DNA of 64,000 nucleotides from Arcticibacter eurypsychrophilus (GTDB lineage Bacteria > Bacteroidota > Bacteroidia > Sphingobacteriales > Sphingobacteriaceae), in NCBI RefSeq assembly GCF_001730525.1, contig NZ_MDFN01000020.1, positions 1 to 64,000 of the forward strand. The letters run 5' to 3'. Position numbers and translations under genes: made by a program. The stretch's first letter is position 1; the number at the start of each line of letters is the position of its first letter. Shown piece by piece: positions 45,250-54,774 of the stretch. The notes under the pieces were generated by a model that did no database searches, was not told the origin of the DNA, and saw nothing but the letters and a program-made list of their open reading frames with translations.

Positions 45250-45311
45250 AGGAAAAAATTAAAAATGGTGTAACGTATACACTTTAACAAATAACAATAG
45301 TTTATAATAAG

Positions 45312-46742
45312 ATGAGACAAGTTCACAAACGGACAAAAATAGTTGCCACCCTTGGGCCGGCTTCCTCTAGTAAAGAAACATTACTGAGCATGATTAAAGC
45401 AGGCGTTAACGTATGCCGCTTAAACTTTTCGCACGGAAGTCAGGAAGATCACAAAAAGGTTATTGAGATTATCCGCGAAATCAATCATCAATACAAACTT
45501 CATGTTGGTATTCTTGCAGATTTACAGGGACCTAAAATCCGTATCGGAATGGTTCAGGATGGTGGAATCAAATTAGTTAACGGTACTCAGATCACCCTTA
45601 CTACCACCGAAATGGTTGGTAATAATGAGCAGATCTACATTACATATACTAATTTCCCTAAAGATGTTCGTGCAGGCGAAGTCATTCTTTTAGATGATGG
45701 AAAACTTCAAATGCGCGTTGTAGATACTAACAACAAGGATAAAGTAATTTGCGAAGTTGTTCATGGAGGAATCCTGACATCACGTAAAGGCGTTAACCTT
45801 CCAAATACTAAAGTATCGATCCCAAGTTTAACTGAAGATGACTTAGACAATTTAGAATTTGCATTAGCGAATGATGTAGAATGGATTGGATTATCATTTG
45901 TACGTACAGGAGAAGACATCATTGACCTGAAACGCATCATTAACAGGAGCGGGAAAACAGCCAGAGTAATTGCCAAGATTGAAAAACCAGAAGCAATTGA
46001 AAACATTGACGCGATCATTGCCGCAACAGACGGAGTGATGGTAGCCCGTGGAGATCTAGGTGTTGAAATGCCAATGGAAATGGTTCCGGTACTTCAGAAA
46101 ATGATTGTAAAAAAATGTCTTGAAGCATCAAAACCAGTTATTGTAGCTACACAGATGTTAGAAAGCATGATCACCACTCCTCGCCCAACACGTGCAGAAG
46201 TGAATGACGTTGCCAATTCAGTATTAGATGGAGCAGATGCAGTGATGTTAAGCGGAGAAACTTCAGTTGGTGAATTCCCTGTCATTGTTATTGAAACCAT
46301 GAGCAAAATCATCAAGAACATTGAAGAAACAGCTTATCCTTTCCATACACCTAAGAATTTAGACACTAAGTCACCACGTTTTATTTCTAATGCAGTATGT
46401 GGATCTGCGGTTCATCTTTCCACACAGACTCATGCAACGGGTATCGTGTCGATGACCTCATCCGGATATACCGCATTTGAAATTTCAAGTCACCGTCCTA
46501 AAGCAGTAACTTATATTTTCACAAATAATGTAGAATTATTAGGAACATTGAGTTTACTTTGGGGAGTAAGAAGCTTTTATTATGATAAGATCGATAGCAC
46601 TGACAAAACCATCAGCGACGTAAATCGTATTCTTAAAGAAGAAAAGTTGATTATGCCAGGAGATGTAGTGATCAATACAGCAGCTATGCCAATCGAAAAG
46701 AAGGGTAAAACCAATATGATTCGTGTAACTATTGTAGAATAA
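45312..46742 (+). CDS. pyk: Pyruvate kinase
   Basis: Glycolytic enzyme making pyruvate and ATP from phosphoenolpyruvate. 476 residues, full length. RLNFSHGS (near residue 36), ADLQGPKIRIG (near 74), the catalytic IAKIEKPEAIENID (about 218) and GVMVARGDLGVEMP (about 238) are present. The C-terminal domain is complete. It starts 62 bases after the IPExxxVDY gene and ends in a good terminator. Confidence 0.97.
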   Translation: MRQVHKRTKIVATLGPASSSKETLLSMIKAGVNVCRLNFSHGSQEDHKKVIEIIREINHQYKLHVGILADLQGPKIRIGMVQDGGIKLVNGTQITLTTTEMVGNNEQIYITYTNFPKDVRAGEVILLDDGKLQMRVVDTNNKDKVICEVVHGGILTSRKGVNLPNTKVSIPSLTEDDLDNLEFALANDVEWIGLSFVRTGEDIIDLKRIINRSGKTARVIAKIEKPEAIENIDAIIAATDGVMVARGDLGVEMPMEMVPVLQKMIVKKCLEASKPVIVATQMLESMITTPRPTRAEVNDVANSVLDGADAVMLSGETSVGEFPVIVIETMSKIIKNIEETAYPFHTPKNLDTKSPRFISNAVCGSAVHLSTQTHATGIVSMTSSGYTAFEISSHRPKAVTYIFTNNVELLGTLSLLWGVRSFYYDKIDSTDKTISDVNRILKEEKLIMPGDVVINTAAMPIEKKGKTNMIRVTIVE

Positions 46743-46757
46743 TTATGAAATACTTTT

Positions 46758-46797
46758 AAAAAACGGCTGTCTCTTTACTGAGTCAGCCGTTTTTTTT
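46758..46797 (+). terminator. Rho-independent terminator of pyk
   Basis: AAAAAACGGCTG (46758-46769) pairs with CAGCCGTTTTTT; stem of 12 with a 14-base loop and an 8-base T run (46790-46797). Confidence 0.85.
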
Positions 46798-46912
46798 GTG
46801 TCTTAATTTTTTAAGATGGAAGTTGTCCCGAATAAAAAGATCAGTTTGACCCTGAACTAAGTAAAATCAAATCTAGATTAAACTAAGATTTAAATAAGGT
46901 CAGATTACCGGT

Positions 46913-47002
46913 GAGGCCACAGTGACGCCATGTTGAGGCCACAGTGAGGCCACCTTTTCCCGTTAAAACGTGGCGTCACTGTGGCCTCACTGTGGCCTCA
47001 AC
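46913..47002. repeat. GC-rich crossing inverted repeats
   Basis: Two 18- and 22-base arms and their complements occur in the order A-B-A'-B'. A (46913-46930, GAGGCCACAGTGACGCCA) is complementary to A' (46971-46988); B (46932-46953) is complementary to B' (46981-47002). Both matches are perfect. A' and B' overlap by 8 bases, so the two stems are mutually exclusive in part or form a pseudoknot-like crossing. The GC-rich content stands out from its AT-rich surroundings. Confidence 0.8.
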
Positions 47003-47063
47003 CTTGCATCAAGGGTAATTTGAGGGTCACTTGGTCACTCTTAAACTAAAATTAGTTAAGCAA

Positions 47064-48644
47064 TTATTCCGGCTCCGTGTTCTTTTTAAAAAGCGTTTCA
47101 TCCGCACATTTTAAACCGGTTTCCGTCATGATCCATTCCGAAGGCGTATTCCAGTCGCTATCTTCAGGAAGACAATCCCTTAAATTAACATCACGAATGA
47201 TATTGTTCATTTCACCATCAATGATCAGGTGCGTATTGACCGGAATCTTTAGGGTGACATTCAATCCTTGGTCGCGGAAAGCCTGTTTAGGGGGGAAGGA
47301 AAGATACTTATCGAGGGTAATAGTGGAGTCAGCTTGAACGAACGAGTAGCCACTTTGCTGTGCATTCGTTAAAGCAGACTGAAAATTCCTTCCCCGTGCA
47401 GAGAAATCTTTCATGATGGTAGTCAGACTGTCGTCACTCTTTTGGACAAAGAAATGAATTTCGCCCAGATCAGCACCCATTTTCACCCGGCCATGACGAC
47501 CATTGAAAGTGATATTATAGTCTACACTATCCCCTTTAGATAAAAAACGCGCTTCATTAAGCTTTAAATGGTAAACAGGATACGACTTAAGTAATGATTG
47601 TTGCTCGAAGTTGGCTTCTGTTTTAAATTCAGCACCAACTTTGGCACCATAGTAAACGGCCATACCTAAACCGGTGAGCCAAATAATTAAAAGCGCAAAG
47701 GAAGTCGTTCTTCCGGTGATCTTTCTATTAAACAACACCTTTAAGGTAAATAATATGAGGGCAATAAGTGGAATAACAATCAGAAGAGCAGCGCTAAAAT
47801 AGATGGGCGACTGATATTCTGGATTAATTACGTTAAAAGGGAAGCCATCCAGCTCATTTCCATTTATGAAACCCATTACAAACAGAAGGCCTAATAGCGA
47901 AGCAAACAGTAAGCTGCAGCAGACGAAAATGACAAAGGCGCCGATAAGTTTAAAAATAATGCTCAGGAGTTTGGTAATAAAAGAGCCGGTATTTTCGCCA
48001 GCACCCCTTAAAAAGTCTTCCGCGGCATTGAAACCAGGTTTCAACCGTGTGCCGGCATCACTTATATTTTGTCTTAAGGCATCTACTTCTTCGTCGAAAT
48101 TACGTTTGAAGCCTTGTAAGTTGATCGCTTCACCTTTCATGGCCATTTTTTCTGTGCGGGTTTTAGCCCTGGGAATAACAATCCATAAAATTAAGTAGAC
48201 AATTAGTCCAGTGCCCCATAAAATGGTGGCGATGACCGTAATTAAGCGGACATATTTAGCCTCCATGTTAAAATAGTAACCTAAACCGGAGCAAACACCT
48301 GCAACCACACGGTCATCCATATCTCTAAATAAGGTGCGGTTTGCTTTAGGAATAGCGGAAAATTCCGTTTCGTCGGTATCGATGTCGAAATCGTTGGTGT
48401 TGCCCATTCTTGCGGTGATGTCGGATACATCCTGCAGCACAATAACTTGCTTATTTTGTTCTGCAAGGCGTTCGGTAAACATTTCGGCCAGGCGGTTTTC
48501 GATGTCCATTACAATTTCGTCGTTGTCGGATGAGAAAGCGAAATGGCGTTTAACTTCGGTCATGTAGGACCGGAGCACTTCGTAAGCATCCTCTTCAATA
48601 TGGAAAACGATGCCGTTAATGTTGATGATTATAGTCTTATTCAT
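47064..48644 (-). CDS. PspC domain membrane protein
   Basis: A 526-residue membrane protein. The N-terminal part (about 1-95) is soluble (IININGIVFHIEEDAYEVLRSYMTEVKRHF). The PspC domain (about 105-165, RDMDDRVVAGVCSGLGYYFNMEAKYVR) has one or two helices. More transmembrane helices follow at about 230-345, then a periplasmic or surface C-terminal region (about 350-526). PspC proteins relate to envelope-stress response; the Bacteroidota long form has no known function. It follows padR by 4 bases and is presumably under its control. Confidence 0.88.
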   Translation of the reverse strand: MNKTIIININGIVFHIEEDAYEVLRSYMTEVKRHFAFSSDNDEIVMDIENRLAEMFTERLAEQNKQVIVLQDVSDITARMGNTNDFDIDTDETEFSAIPKANRTLFRDMDDRVVAGVCSGLGYYFNMEAKYVRLITVIATILWGTGLIVYLILWIVIPRAKTRTEKMAMKGEAINLQGFKRNFDEEVDALRQNISDAGTRLKPGFNAAEDFLRGAGENTGSFITKLLSIIFKLIGAFVIFVCCSLLFASLLGLLFVMGFINGNELDGFPFNVINPEYQSPIYFSAALLIVIPLIALILFTLKVLFNRKITGRTTSFALLIIWLTGLGMAVYYGAKVGAEFKTEANFEQQSLLKSYPVYHLKLNEARFLSKGDSVDYNITFNGRHGRVKMGADLGEIHFFVQKSDDSLTTIMKDFSARGRNFQSALTNAQQSGYSFVQADSTITLDKYLSFPPKQAFRDQGLNVTLKIPVNTHLIIDGEMNNIIRDVNLRDCLPEDSDWNTPSEWIMTETGLKCADETLFKKNTEPE

Positions 48645-48648
48645 GATA

Positions 48649-49002
48649 TTACAGGTTTGAGGATTTGTTATTAGGAGTTCCTTCTATAGAAGTTTTGACA
48701 GCGAATTTTAATTCTTCCCAGGTGTTGTCCAGTTTTTGGAGGACGACTTTTCCGGCTTCTGTGAGCTGGTAGTATTTTCTAGGAGGACCGGAAGTTGATT
48801 CTATCCAGTTGTAACTTAGGAGCCCGTTATTTTTCAGGCGGGTAAGTAATGGATATAGGGTACCCTCAACGACGAGCATTTTGGCTTGTTTCAGCTCATT
48901 AATAATGTCGGAGGCGTATATCTCGCCACGCGAGATAATAGAGAGGATGCAGTACTCCAGTACTCCTTTCCTCATTTGTGTTTGTGTATTCTCTACTATC
49001 AT
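48649..49002 (-). CDS. PadR family transcriptional regulator
   Basis: A 117-residue winged-helix regulator: GVLEYCILSIISRGEIYASDIINELKQ, then KMLVVEGTLYPLLTRLKNNGLL, typical of PadR. The C-terminus is short (PadR-s1-like). First gene of a two-gene operon with the PspC protein. The promoter (49007-49014, TATCTTTG; TTG 21 bases away at 49036-49038 on the minus strand) is covered by a perfect palindrome (49019-49057), so autoregulation is likely. The ATG at 49002 is only 4 bases from the promoter element; Met10 (48975) is the alternative start. Confidence 0.9.
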   Translation of the reverse strand: MIVENTQTQMRKGVLEYCILSIISRGEIYASDIINELKQAKMLVVEGTLYPLLTRLKNNGLLSYNWIESTSGPPRKYYQLTEAGKVVLQKLDNTWEELKFAVKTSIEGTPNNKSSNL

Positions 49003-49359
49003 GAAACAAAGATATGGTATTTATTTAGTACTATGCAATACATAGTACTAAATAAATATGTGTTTTCTTAAAAAGAAAGAAATGGTAATTTCTTATGATA
49101 ACCGTAAGCATTGACAGATATCGATAAAAGTTAGTTTGAACGGCGCAGGAATGATTAAATCTCGATGGTTGTTGAATATTGAAAGCTTGATTTCGCAATA
49201 TTTCTTAATTGGAAAAAGGAAATATTAAAAAAAAAATGATAAATATTAGTTTTAAATGAATAATTGTTAGAGAATTATTAAAATAATGTAAATAAAAGTT
49301 TGAAAATCGGAATAAACTCATCATTTTAGTACTTTAATCATTAATTGAAAAATACACAT
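49003..49359. other. Divergent intergenic region padR / susC
   Basis: 357 bases: the padR promoter and palindrome (49007-49057), then AT-rich DNA leading to the SusC gene. No clear TAnnTTTG promoter for susC; an alternative sigma factor could be used. Confidence 0.5.
49007..49057 (-). promoter_or_regulatory. padR promoter with 17-bp palindromic operator
   Basis: On the minus strand TATTG supplies TTG at 49036-49038 and TATCTTTG lies at 49007-49014, spaced 21 bases, a good Bacteroidota promoter. A perfect palindrome of 17-bp arms (49019-49035, 49041-49057) with a 5-base centre overlaps the -33 element, so a bound PadR would block polymerase. Confidence 0.75.
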
Positions 49360-52300
49360 ATGAAGCGAATTCTATCAAATTTGTTCATCTTGTTGTTGTT
49401 ATGTACAAGTGTAATAGCACAAGACCGTACTGTAACAGGTACAATTAAAGGAAAGGATGACGGACTTCCGCTTCCTGGAGTGAGTGTCAGAATAAAAGGC
49501 ACTACGGTCGGTACACAGACTGGATCAAATGGACAATATTCCATTAAGGTTACAAAAAGTAGCTCAATCCTAGTATTTACTTATGTAGGCTATACAACGC
49601 AAGAAGTCAGTGTAGGTTCCAAAAATGTTATTGATGTAAGTCTAGGAAATGATGCAAAACAGTTAGGTGAAGTTGTCATAACTGCATTGGGTGTATCCAG
49701 AGAAAGGAAATCCATAGGATATGCGGCAACTACTGTAGGCTCAGAAGAAATAAACCGTGCATCGCCAGGTAATTTAGCTCAGGGATTACAGGGAAAAGTT
49801 GCAGGTGTGGATATTTCAAATACTTCAGGCTCTCCAGGTGGATCTAGTAAGGTTGTTTTGAGGGGTTTTTCTTCAATTACTGGAAATAATCAGCCACTGT
49901 ATGTTGTTGATGGTGTTCCTATCAATAATACTAGGCCAGGTGGAGCTGCTCCCTCAGGTACTGCAGGCGATCTTTCTCAATCTTTTGACTTTGGTAACGG
50001 AGCAAATGATATTAATCCAAATGATATCGAAAGTGTCAATATATTGAAAGGTGCTGCTGCAACTTCATTATATGGTTCAAGAGGATCGAGTGGGGTAATT
50101 TTGATCACTACTAAAAGAGGTAAAGGTGGAGATTTGAAAATTGACCTTTCATCATCTGCTGCGTTTACTAATGTATCTATTGTTCCTGAATTACAAACCA
50201 AATTTGGTCAGGGATGGGACGGTTCCTTTATTCTATCAGAAAATGGTAGTTGGGGTCCGGCTTTAGATGGACAAATTCGTCCTTGGGGCGCTATTGTTGA
50301 TAATTCTCAATTATTAAAACCTTTTGTTTCAATAAAGAATAATTTTCGTGATGCTTTTGATACGGGGACAGAATATAATAACACGCTTTCCATCAGCGGA
50401 GGTAGTCCACAAGGTTCCACTTTTTTCCTTTCTTACGGAAATTTGTCTAGCGATGGGGTTCTCCCTACTGATAATGATTCATACAAAAGAAATAGCTTGT
50501 CTTTAAATGGCTCTACTAAGTATAAGGCTTTCACAGCAAGTGCTTCTATGAATTATGTTGGTAAAAATTCGAAGTCTGTTCAAACTGGTCAGGGTTCTAG
50601 TTCTGGTGCAAACTTTTATGAGGAAATTCTTCAAATCCCAGTGGATTTACCAATTTCAGATTTCAAGGATTATAAAAATACTTATTTTAACGTAGATAAT
50701 TATTTTACTCCTTTTGCAGAGAATCCATATTACTCGTTGAACGAGAATGGATCAACTTTTAAAAGTAATAGAGTGTATGGCAACGTTGATTTGAAATACA
50801 AGGCATTTGATTGGCTTACTTTTCAGATTCAACAAGGTGCTGATATTACAAATGCAAATGATAAAATATGGCATGCGAAAAATGAGCCTTCTCCTGGTAG
50901 CTGGAACGCTGGCGCCAATGTGGAAGGTTATCCTAGAGCTGCTGATGTTGGTGATGTGGTTGAAGGTTCTGAACGCTATTTTGAGTATGATTCTAAAGTA
51001 CATGCAATATTTGATACAAAGATAAGTTCAAAATTTCAACTGAACGGACTTGTAGGATTGAACTTCAATGACCGGGGAAGCCGGGTTCTTTACACTTCAG
51101 TGGAAAACCTAACTATACCTGGGTTTTATCAGTTGTCTAACTCATTAAATAGCCCTACTAGTACTGAAAGATCAACACATAGAAGATTATTAGGCGTTTA
51201 TGGTACTGCTACTTTGGGATATGATAGCTTCGCTTATTTGTCTTTAAATGCTCGAAATGACTGGAGTTCAACCTTACCTCAAGGTGATAACAGCTTCTTT
51301 TATCCTGGAGCAAATCTTGCTTTAGTATTGTCTGATGCATTTGATATGTCTAGCGCTAAGGTTAGCTTATTTAAGCTTAGAGCAAGTTGGGGACAAACAG
51401 GTAGTGATACCGATCCTTATAGAATCTATGATATATTAAGATCTTCAGTTATACCAGTTAGGGGGGCGGGAACAACAATCACTTTCCCAATTGCTGGAGT
51501 AGCAGGTTTCGATATTTCAAACACAATCAACAATGCTCAGCTAAAACCGGAAATAAGTACTGAAACTGAGTTTGGAACAGAGCTTCGGTTTTTCAATAAC
51601 AGGGTTGGTTTAGATTTGGCATACTATAATAAGATCACAGATGATCAGATTTTGCCAATAGATGTTTCTCCTTCTTCTGGATACAATTTTGCAATCGTAA
51701 ATTTCGGTAAGGTACGTAATCGTGGTATTGAGCTTGCTGTTAACGGAACTCCTATCAAGTCGAAGAATTTTACCTGGGATATTGCTTATACCTATACAAA
51801 AAATCGAAACATAGTGTTGGAATTGCCAGTAGGATTGGATAAAGTAATATTAGAAACAGCGTACGATGCAAATTTAGTAGCTAGAGAAGGTCAGCCTTTA
51901 GGTGTTTTTGAAGCCCCGGTTGCTAAGACAGATCCAGAAGGAAGAATTGTTGTCAATCAAGCTAATGGAATGCCAGAGGTTGGAGATGACGCTTATTATG
52001 GTTCAATACAACGAAAGTTTACAATGGGTTTATCTAATTCGTTTACCTATAAAGCTTTTAATCTAGGATTTACTTTAGATTACAGAAAAGGTGGTGTATT
52101 TTATTCAGGAACGGCTGATTTACTAAACTTTGTAGGTAATGATGTAAAAACAACTTATAATAATAGGAATACTTTCATTGTGCCTAATTCTGTTGCTGCG
52201 GTTACTGATGATGCAGGAAATGTTTCCTACGTTGAAAATACGGTACCAGTTGCAGAGGATTTTATTGATGATTATTACTATACTTCTACTAACCGTGGAA

Positions 52301-52578
52301 TGGCCTATAATAATCGTATTCTTGATAAAACGTTCTTCAAGCTGCGGGATGTTACCTTGAGTTATTCTCTTCCGAAAAGCATTGCTTCCCGCTTAAAAGT
52401 GGATCGTGCTACTTTTACTGTTTATGGAAGAAATCTTTATACCTGGTTGCCTTCTGGAAACAGAACAATTGACCCTGAAGTCTCAAATTATGGTAATGAC
52501 CTGACAAGTGAATTTGGTGAGTTTAGAACTGGTCCGTCTACACGCTCTTTAGGAGCTGCTTTAAAAGTAACTTTTTAG
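49360..52578 (+). CDS. SusC/RagA family TonB-linked outer membrane protein
   Basis: A 1072-residue outer-membrane receptor importing a ligand with SusD. A signal peptide (MKRILSNLFILLLLCTSVIAQ) precedes a CarboxypepD_reg-like domain (about 25-105: GTIKGKDDGLPLPGVSVRIKGTTVGTQTG), a TonB plug (about 115-240: GLQGKVAGVDISN, VVDGVPINN, IESVNILKGAAATSLYGSRG, VILITTKRG) and a C-terminal barrel. The longer frame from TTG 49345 adds five residues; ATG 49360 is preferred. First gene of a four-gene SUS-like operon. Substrate unknown. Confidence 0.95.
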   Translation: MKRILSNLFILLLLCTSVIAQDRTVTGTIKGKDDGLPLPGVSVRIKGTTVGTQTGSNGQYSIKVTKSSSILVFTYVGYTTQEVSVGSKNVIDVSLGNDAKQLGEVVITALGVSRERKSIGYAATTVGSEEINRASPGNLAQGLQGKVAGVDISNTSGSPGGSSKVVLRGFSSITGNNQPLYVVDGVPINNTRPGGAAPSGTAGDLSQSFDFGNGANDINPNDIESVNILKGAAATSLYGSRGSSGVILITTKRGKGGDLKIDLSSSAAFTNVSIVPELQTKFGQGWDGSFILSENGSWGPALDGQIRPWGAIVDNSQLLKPFVSIKNNFRDAFDTGTEYNNTLSISGGSPQGSTFFLSYGNLSSDGVLPTDNDSYKRNSLSLNGSTKYKAFTASASMNYVGKNSKSVQTGQGSSSGANFYEEILQIPVDLPISDFKDYKNTYFNVDNYFTPFAENPYYSLNENGSTFKSNRVYGNVDLKYKAFDWLTFQIQQGADITNANDKIWHAKNEPSPGSWNAGANVEGYPRAADVGDVVEGSERYFEYDSKVHAIFDTKISSKFQLNGLVGLNFNDRGSRVLYTSVENLTIPGFYQLSNSLNSPTSTERSTHRRLLGVYGTATLGYDSFAYLSLNARNDWSSTLPQGDNSFFYPGANLALVLSDAFDMSSAKVSLFKLRASWGQTGSDTDPYRIYDILRSSVIPVRGAGTTITFPIAGVAGFDISNTINNAQLKPEISTETEFGTELRFFNNRVGLDLAYYNKITDDQILPIDVSPSSGYNFAIVNFGKVRNRGIELAVNGTPIKSKNFTWDIAYTYTKNRNIVLELPVGLDKVILETAYDANLVAREGQPLGVFEAPVAKTDPEGRIVVNQANGMPEVGDDAYYGSIQRKFTMGLSNSFTYKAFNLGFTLDYRKGGVFYSGTADLLNFVGNDVKTTYNNRNTFIVPNSVAAVTDDAGNVSYVENTVPVAEDFIDDYYYTSTNRGMAYNNRILDKTFFKLRDVTLSYSLPKSIASRLKVDRATFTVYGRNLYTWLPSGNRTIDPEVSNYGNDLTSEFGEFRTGPSTRSLGAALKVTF

Positions 52579-52590
52579 TAATACAACAAC

Positions 52591-54081
52591 ATGAAAAGAA
52601 TTTATATAAATATTAGAATATATATCATAATTGCTGCTTTGATCGGCTCGTCCGGATGTAAGAAGATACTTGATATAAATGAAGATCCAAATAATCCAGG
52701 AGTAGAGAATGCGACTCCGGAAGTATTATTTCCTTCAGCTGTTATGTCTTCTGCTGGTATGATTGGCGGTCAATTAGCCATTGTGGGTGGAATTTGGTCT
52801 CAGTACTGGGCAAATAGTGCTGGTTCATCTCAGTATAGGTCAATTGATGGTTATAATTTAACAGGATCATCAGAAGAGGTAAATTATCCATATCAGCAAC
52901 TGTATGCTGGTGCTTTAAGTAATTATCAGCTGGCAATTACAAAATCGGTGGAACGAAATGATTGGCGCTATAATCTAATGGCTACAGTTATGAAAGCATA
53001 CACTTATGAAGTACTTGTCGATTTATATGATCAAGTGCCATATTCAGAAGCTTTGCAAGGTGGGGCAAATCTTCAACCAAAATTTGACGATGGGTATACC
53101 ATCTATACAAGTTTACTTACTGAGATTGATGCTGCCCTTGCGCATGATTACAGTAATGAATTTACTCCTTTGCAAAAAACCACGGACTTTGTGTTTGCTG
53201 GTAATATGGATAATTGGGTGAAATTTGCCAATACATTAAAGCTTAAAATGTATTTAAGAATGGTAAATGCTAAACCTGCTGAGGCTCGTGCTGGTATACA
53301 AAAACTATATGCAGATGGAGCTGAGTTTTTAGATGCAGATGCTGGTGTTAATGTATTTACCGATAGTCCTGATCGTAGTAATCCTTTTTATGAGTTCAAC
53401 ATAAGAAGATTAAATACTGCTGTTAATATACGAGCCAGCTATACTTTCGCTAGTTGGTTAAATGCAAATGGCGATCCTAGAGCTGCAACTTTTTTTGCTA
53501 AAACAACTGCTCCTGTTATTGGAATTCATCAGGGTGATTATACCTCGACTGCTATTCAGGAACCTACCTACAATAGTGCTGATGTATTTGTGCAACATGC
53601 TAATGACCCTGTATGGTTTATTTCTGAAGCTGAATCTTATTTTATGCAGGCTGAAGTTTTAGAACGGTACTCTGCTGGAGTTGGTGCAAAAGCAATGTAT
53701 GATGCAGGTGTTGATGCAGCGTTTGCTAGTGCGGGAGTTAGCCGTGGTAGTTTATATCCTTATCCTGTATCCGGAACTTTTGAGCAAAAACTGGAAGCAA
53801 TTATCGTTCAGAAGTGGGCATCTTTTCCTGGTTCTCATGCTCTTGAAGGCTTTTTTGAGCATAACAGAACAGGTTATCCTAGTACAAGTACAAATAGTGC
53901 AGGTGCTTACATCAATTCTAAGTCCGAAGGTTACACTCCTGGTAAATGGGTATATTCTCGAAACAGCTCCATTGGAAATAGTTTCCCTAAGCGATTAGTC
54001 TTTCCAGATTACGAAAGAGATAGAAACGCCAATACGCCTGTAGAGGTTGGTATTGGTACTAAGGTTTGGTGGGCTAAGTAA
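52591..54081 (+). CDS. SusD/RagB family nutrient-binding outer membrane lipoprotein
   Basis: A 496-residue surface lipoprotein, lipobox SSGC (C23), followed by the SusD-like fold. NEDPNNPGVENATPEVLFPSAV and SEAESYFMQAEVLERY are SusD-like signatures of the SusD-like_2 branch. Partner lid for the upstream SusC; 12 bases apart. It probably captures a nutrient, whose nature is not shown, since no glycoside hydrolase or sensor gene is adjacent. Confidence 0.93.
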   Translation: MKRIYINIRIYIIIAALIGSSGCKKILDINEDPNNPGVENATPEVLFPSAVMSSAGMIGGQLAIVGGIWSQYWANSAGSSQYRSIDGYNLTGSSEEVNYPYQQLYAGALSNYQLAITKSVERNDWRYNLMATVMKAYTYEVLVDLYDQVPYSEALQGGANLQPKFDDGYTIYTSLLTEIDAALAHDYSNEFTPLQKTTDFVFAGNMDNWVKFANTLKLKMYLRMVNAKPAEARAGIQKLYADGAEFLDADAGVNVFTDSPDRSNPFYEFNIRRLNTAVNIRASYTFASWLNANGDPRAATFFAKTTAPVIGIHQGDYTSTAIQEPTYNSADVFVQHANDPVWFISEAESYFMQAEVLERYSAGVGAKAMYDAGVDAAFASAGVSRGSLYPYPVSGTFEQKLEAIIVQKWASFPGSHALEGFFEHNRTGYPSTSTNSAGAYINSKSEGYTPGKWVYSRNSSIGNSFPKRLVFPDYERDRNANTPVEVGIGTKVWWAK

Positions 54082-54102
54082 TTATAATTTAAGAATTTAA
54101 GT

Positions 54103-54765
54103 ATGAAAAAAAATATAAATTTAATCGCTCTGTTGCTTCTAAGCATAAGCATATTTTCCTGCAAAAAGGATGACTTTAATTATCCGGAGGGTCATGTTGG
54201 GATCTCGAAGATTACAAACTATCCAATAATCACGTTAAAGGGTGATTTGTTGACTTTTGTAAACCAGGGGACGACTTATACAGATGCTGGGGTAACAGCT
54301 ATGGTTGGTGAAACTTCTGTTGAATTTACCTCTTCAGGAACAGTTAATACTGCTGTTCCCGGAGTCTATGTTATTGATTATGCAGCTAAAAATGAGGATG
54401 GCTTTGCAGCAACAGCTTACAGAAGTGTGATCGTGATGTCTACATCTGCTGATATACCTAACCATAATTATAGCGGAACGTATGATCGGTATGCCGGAGG
54501 TTCACCTAATGGTCAAACGTCTACATGGACGAAAACGGGTAATGGTGTTTATACGGTAGCAAATCCTGGAGGTGCAACTGGAGTAACAGTTACAGCAGTA
54601 AACTATTCTGGTAACCTAATTGCTATCCCTCAACAAGAGACCAGTGCAGGTACAATGTCTTCTTCTGGGGGTGTTTATAATCCGACAGCTAGTCCGCTTC
54701 AATATGTATGGACTATTTTAAATGCTACTTATGGAACTAGTCCAAGAACATTCGTAAAAAAATAA
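54103..54765 (+). CDS. DUF5011-like surface lipoprotein
   Basis: A 220-residue lipoprotein (lipobox FSCKK, C20). YPIITLKGDLLTFVNQGTTYTDAGVTAMVGE and GVYVIDYAAKNEDGFAATAYRSVIV form an Ig-like DUF5011-type domain (about 38-115). The rest (about 120-220) is beta-rich and unassigned. It follows SusD by 21 bases; proteins in this position often bind the same ligand at the cell surface. The function remains unproven. Confidence 0.8.
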   Translation: MKKNINLIALLLLSISIFSCKKDDFNYPEGHVGISKITNYPIITLKGDLLTFVNQGTTYTDAGVTAMVGETSVEFTSSGTVNTAVPGVYVIDYAAKNEDGFAATAYRSVIVMSTSADIPNHNYSGTYDRYAGGSPNGQTSTWTKTGNGVYTVANPGGATGVTVTAVNYSGNLIAIPQQETSAGTMSSSGGVYNPTASPLQYVWTILNATYGTSPRTFVKK

Positions 54766-54774
54766 TCTAAAAAC

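Larger units (their letters stand above)
46743..47063. other. Intergenic region between pyk and the PspC gene
   Basis: 321 bases: the pyk terminator (46758-46797), an AT-rich stretch, then the GC-rich inverted repeat cluster 46913-47002. Nothing coding is seen. Confidence 0.6.
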
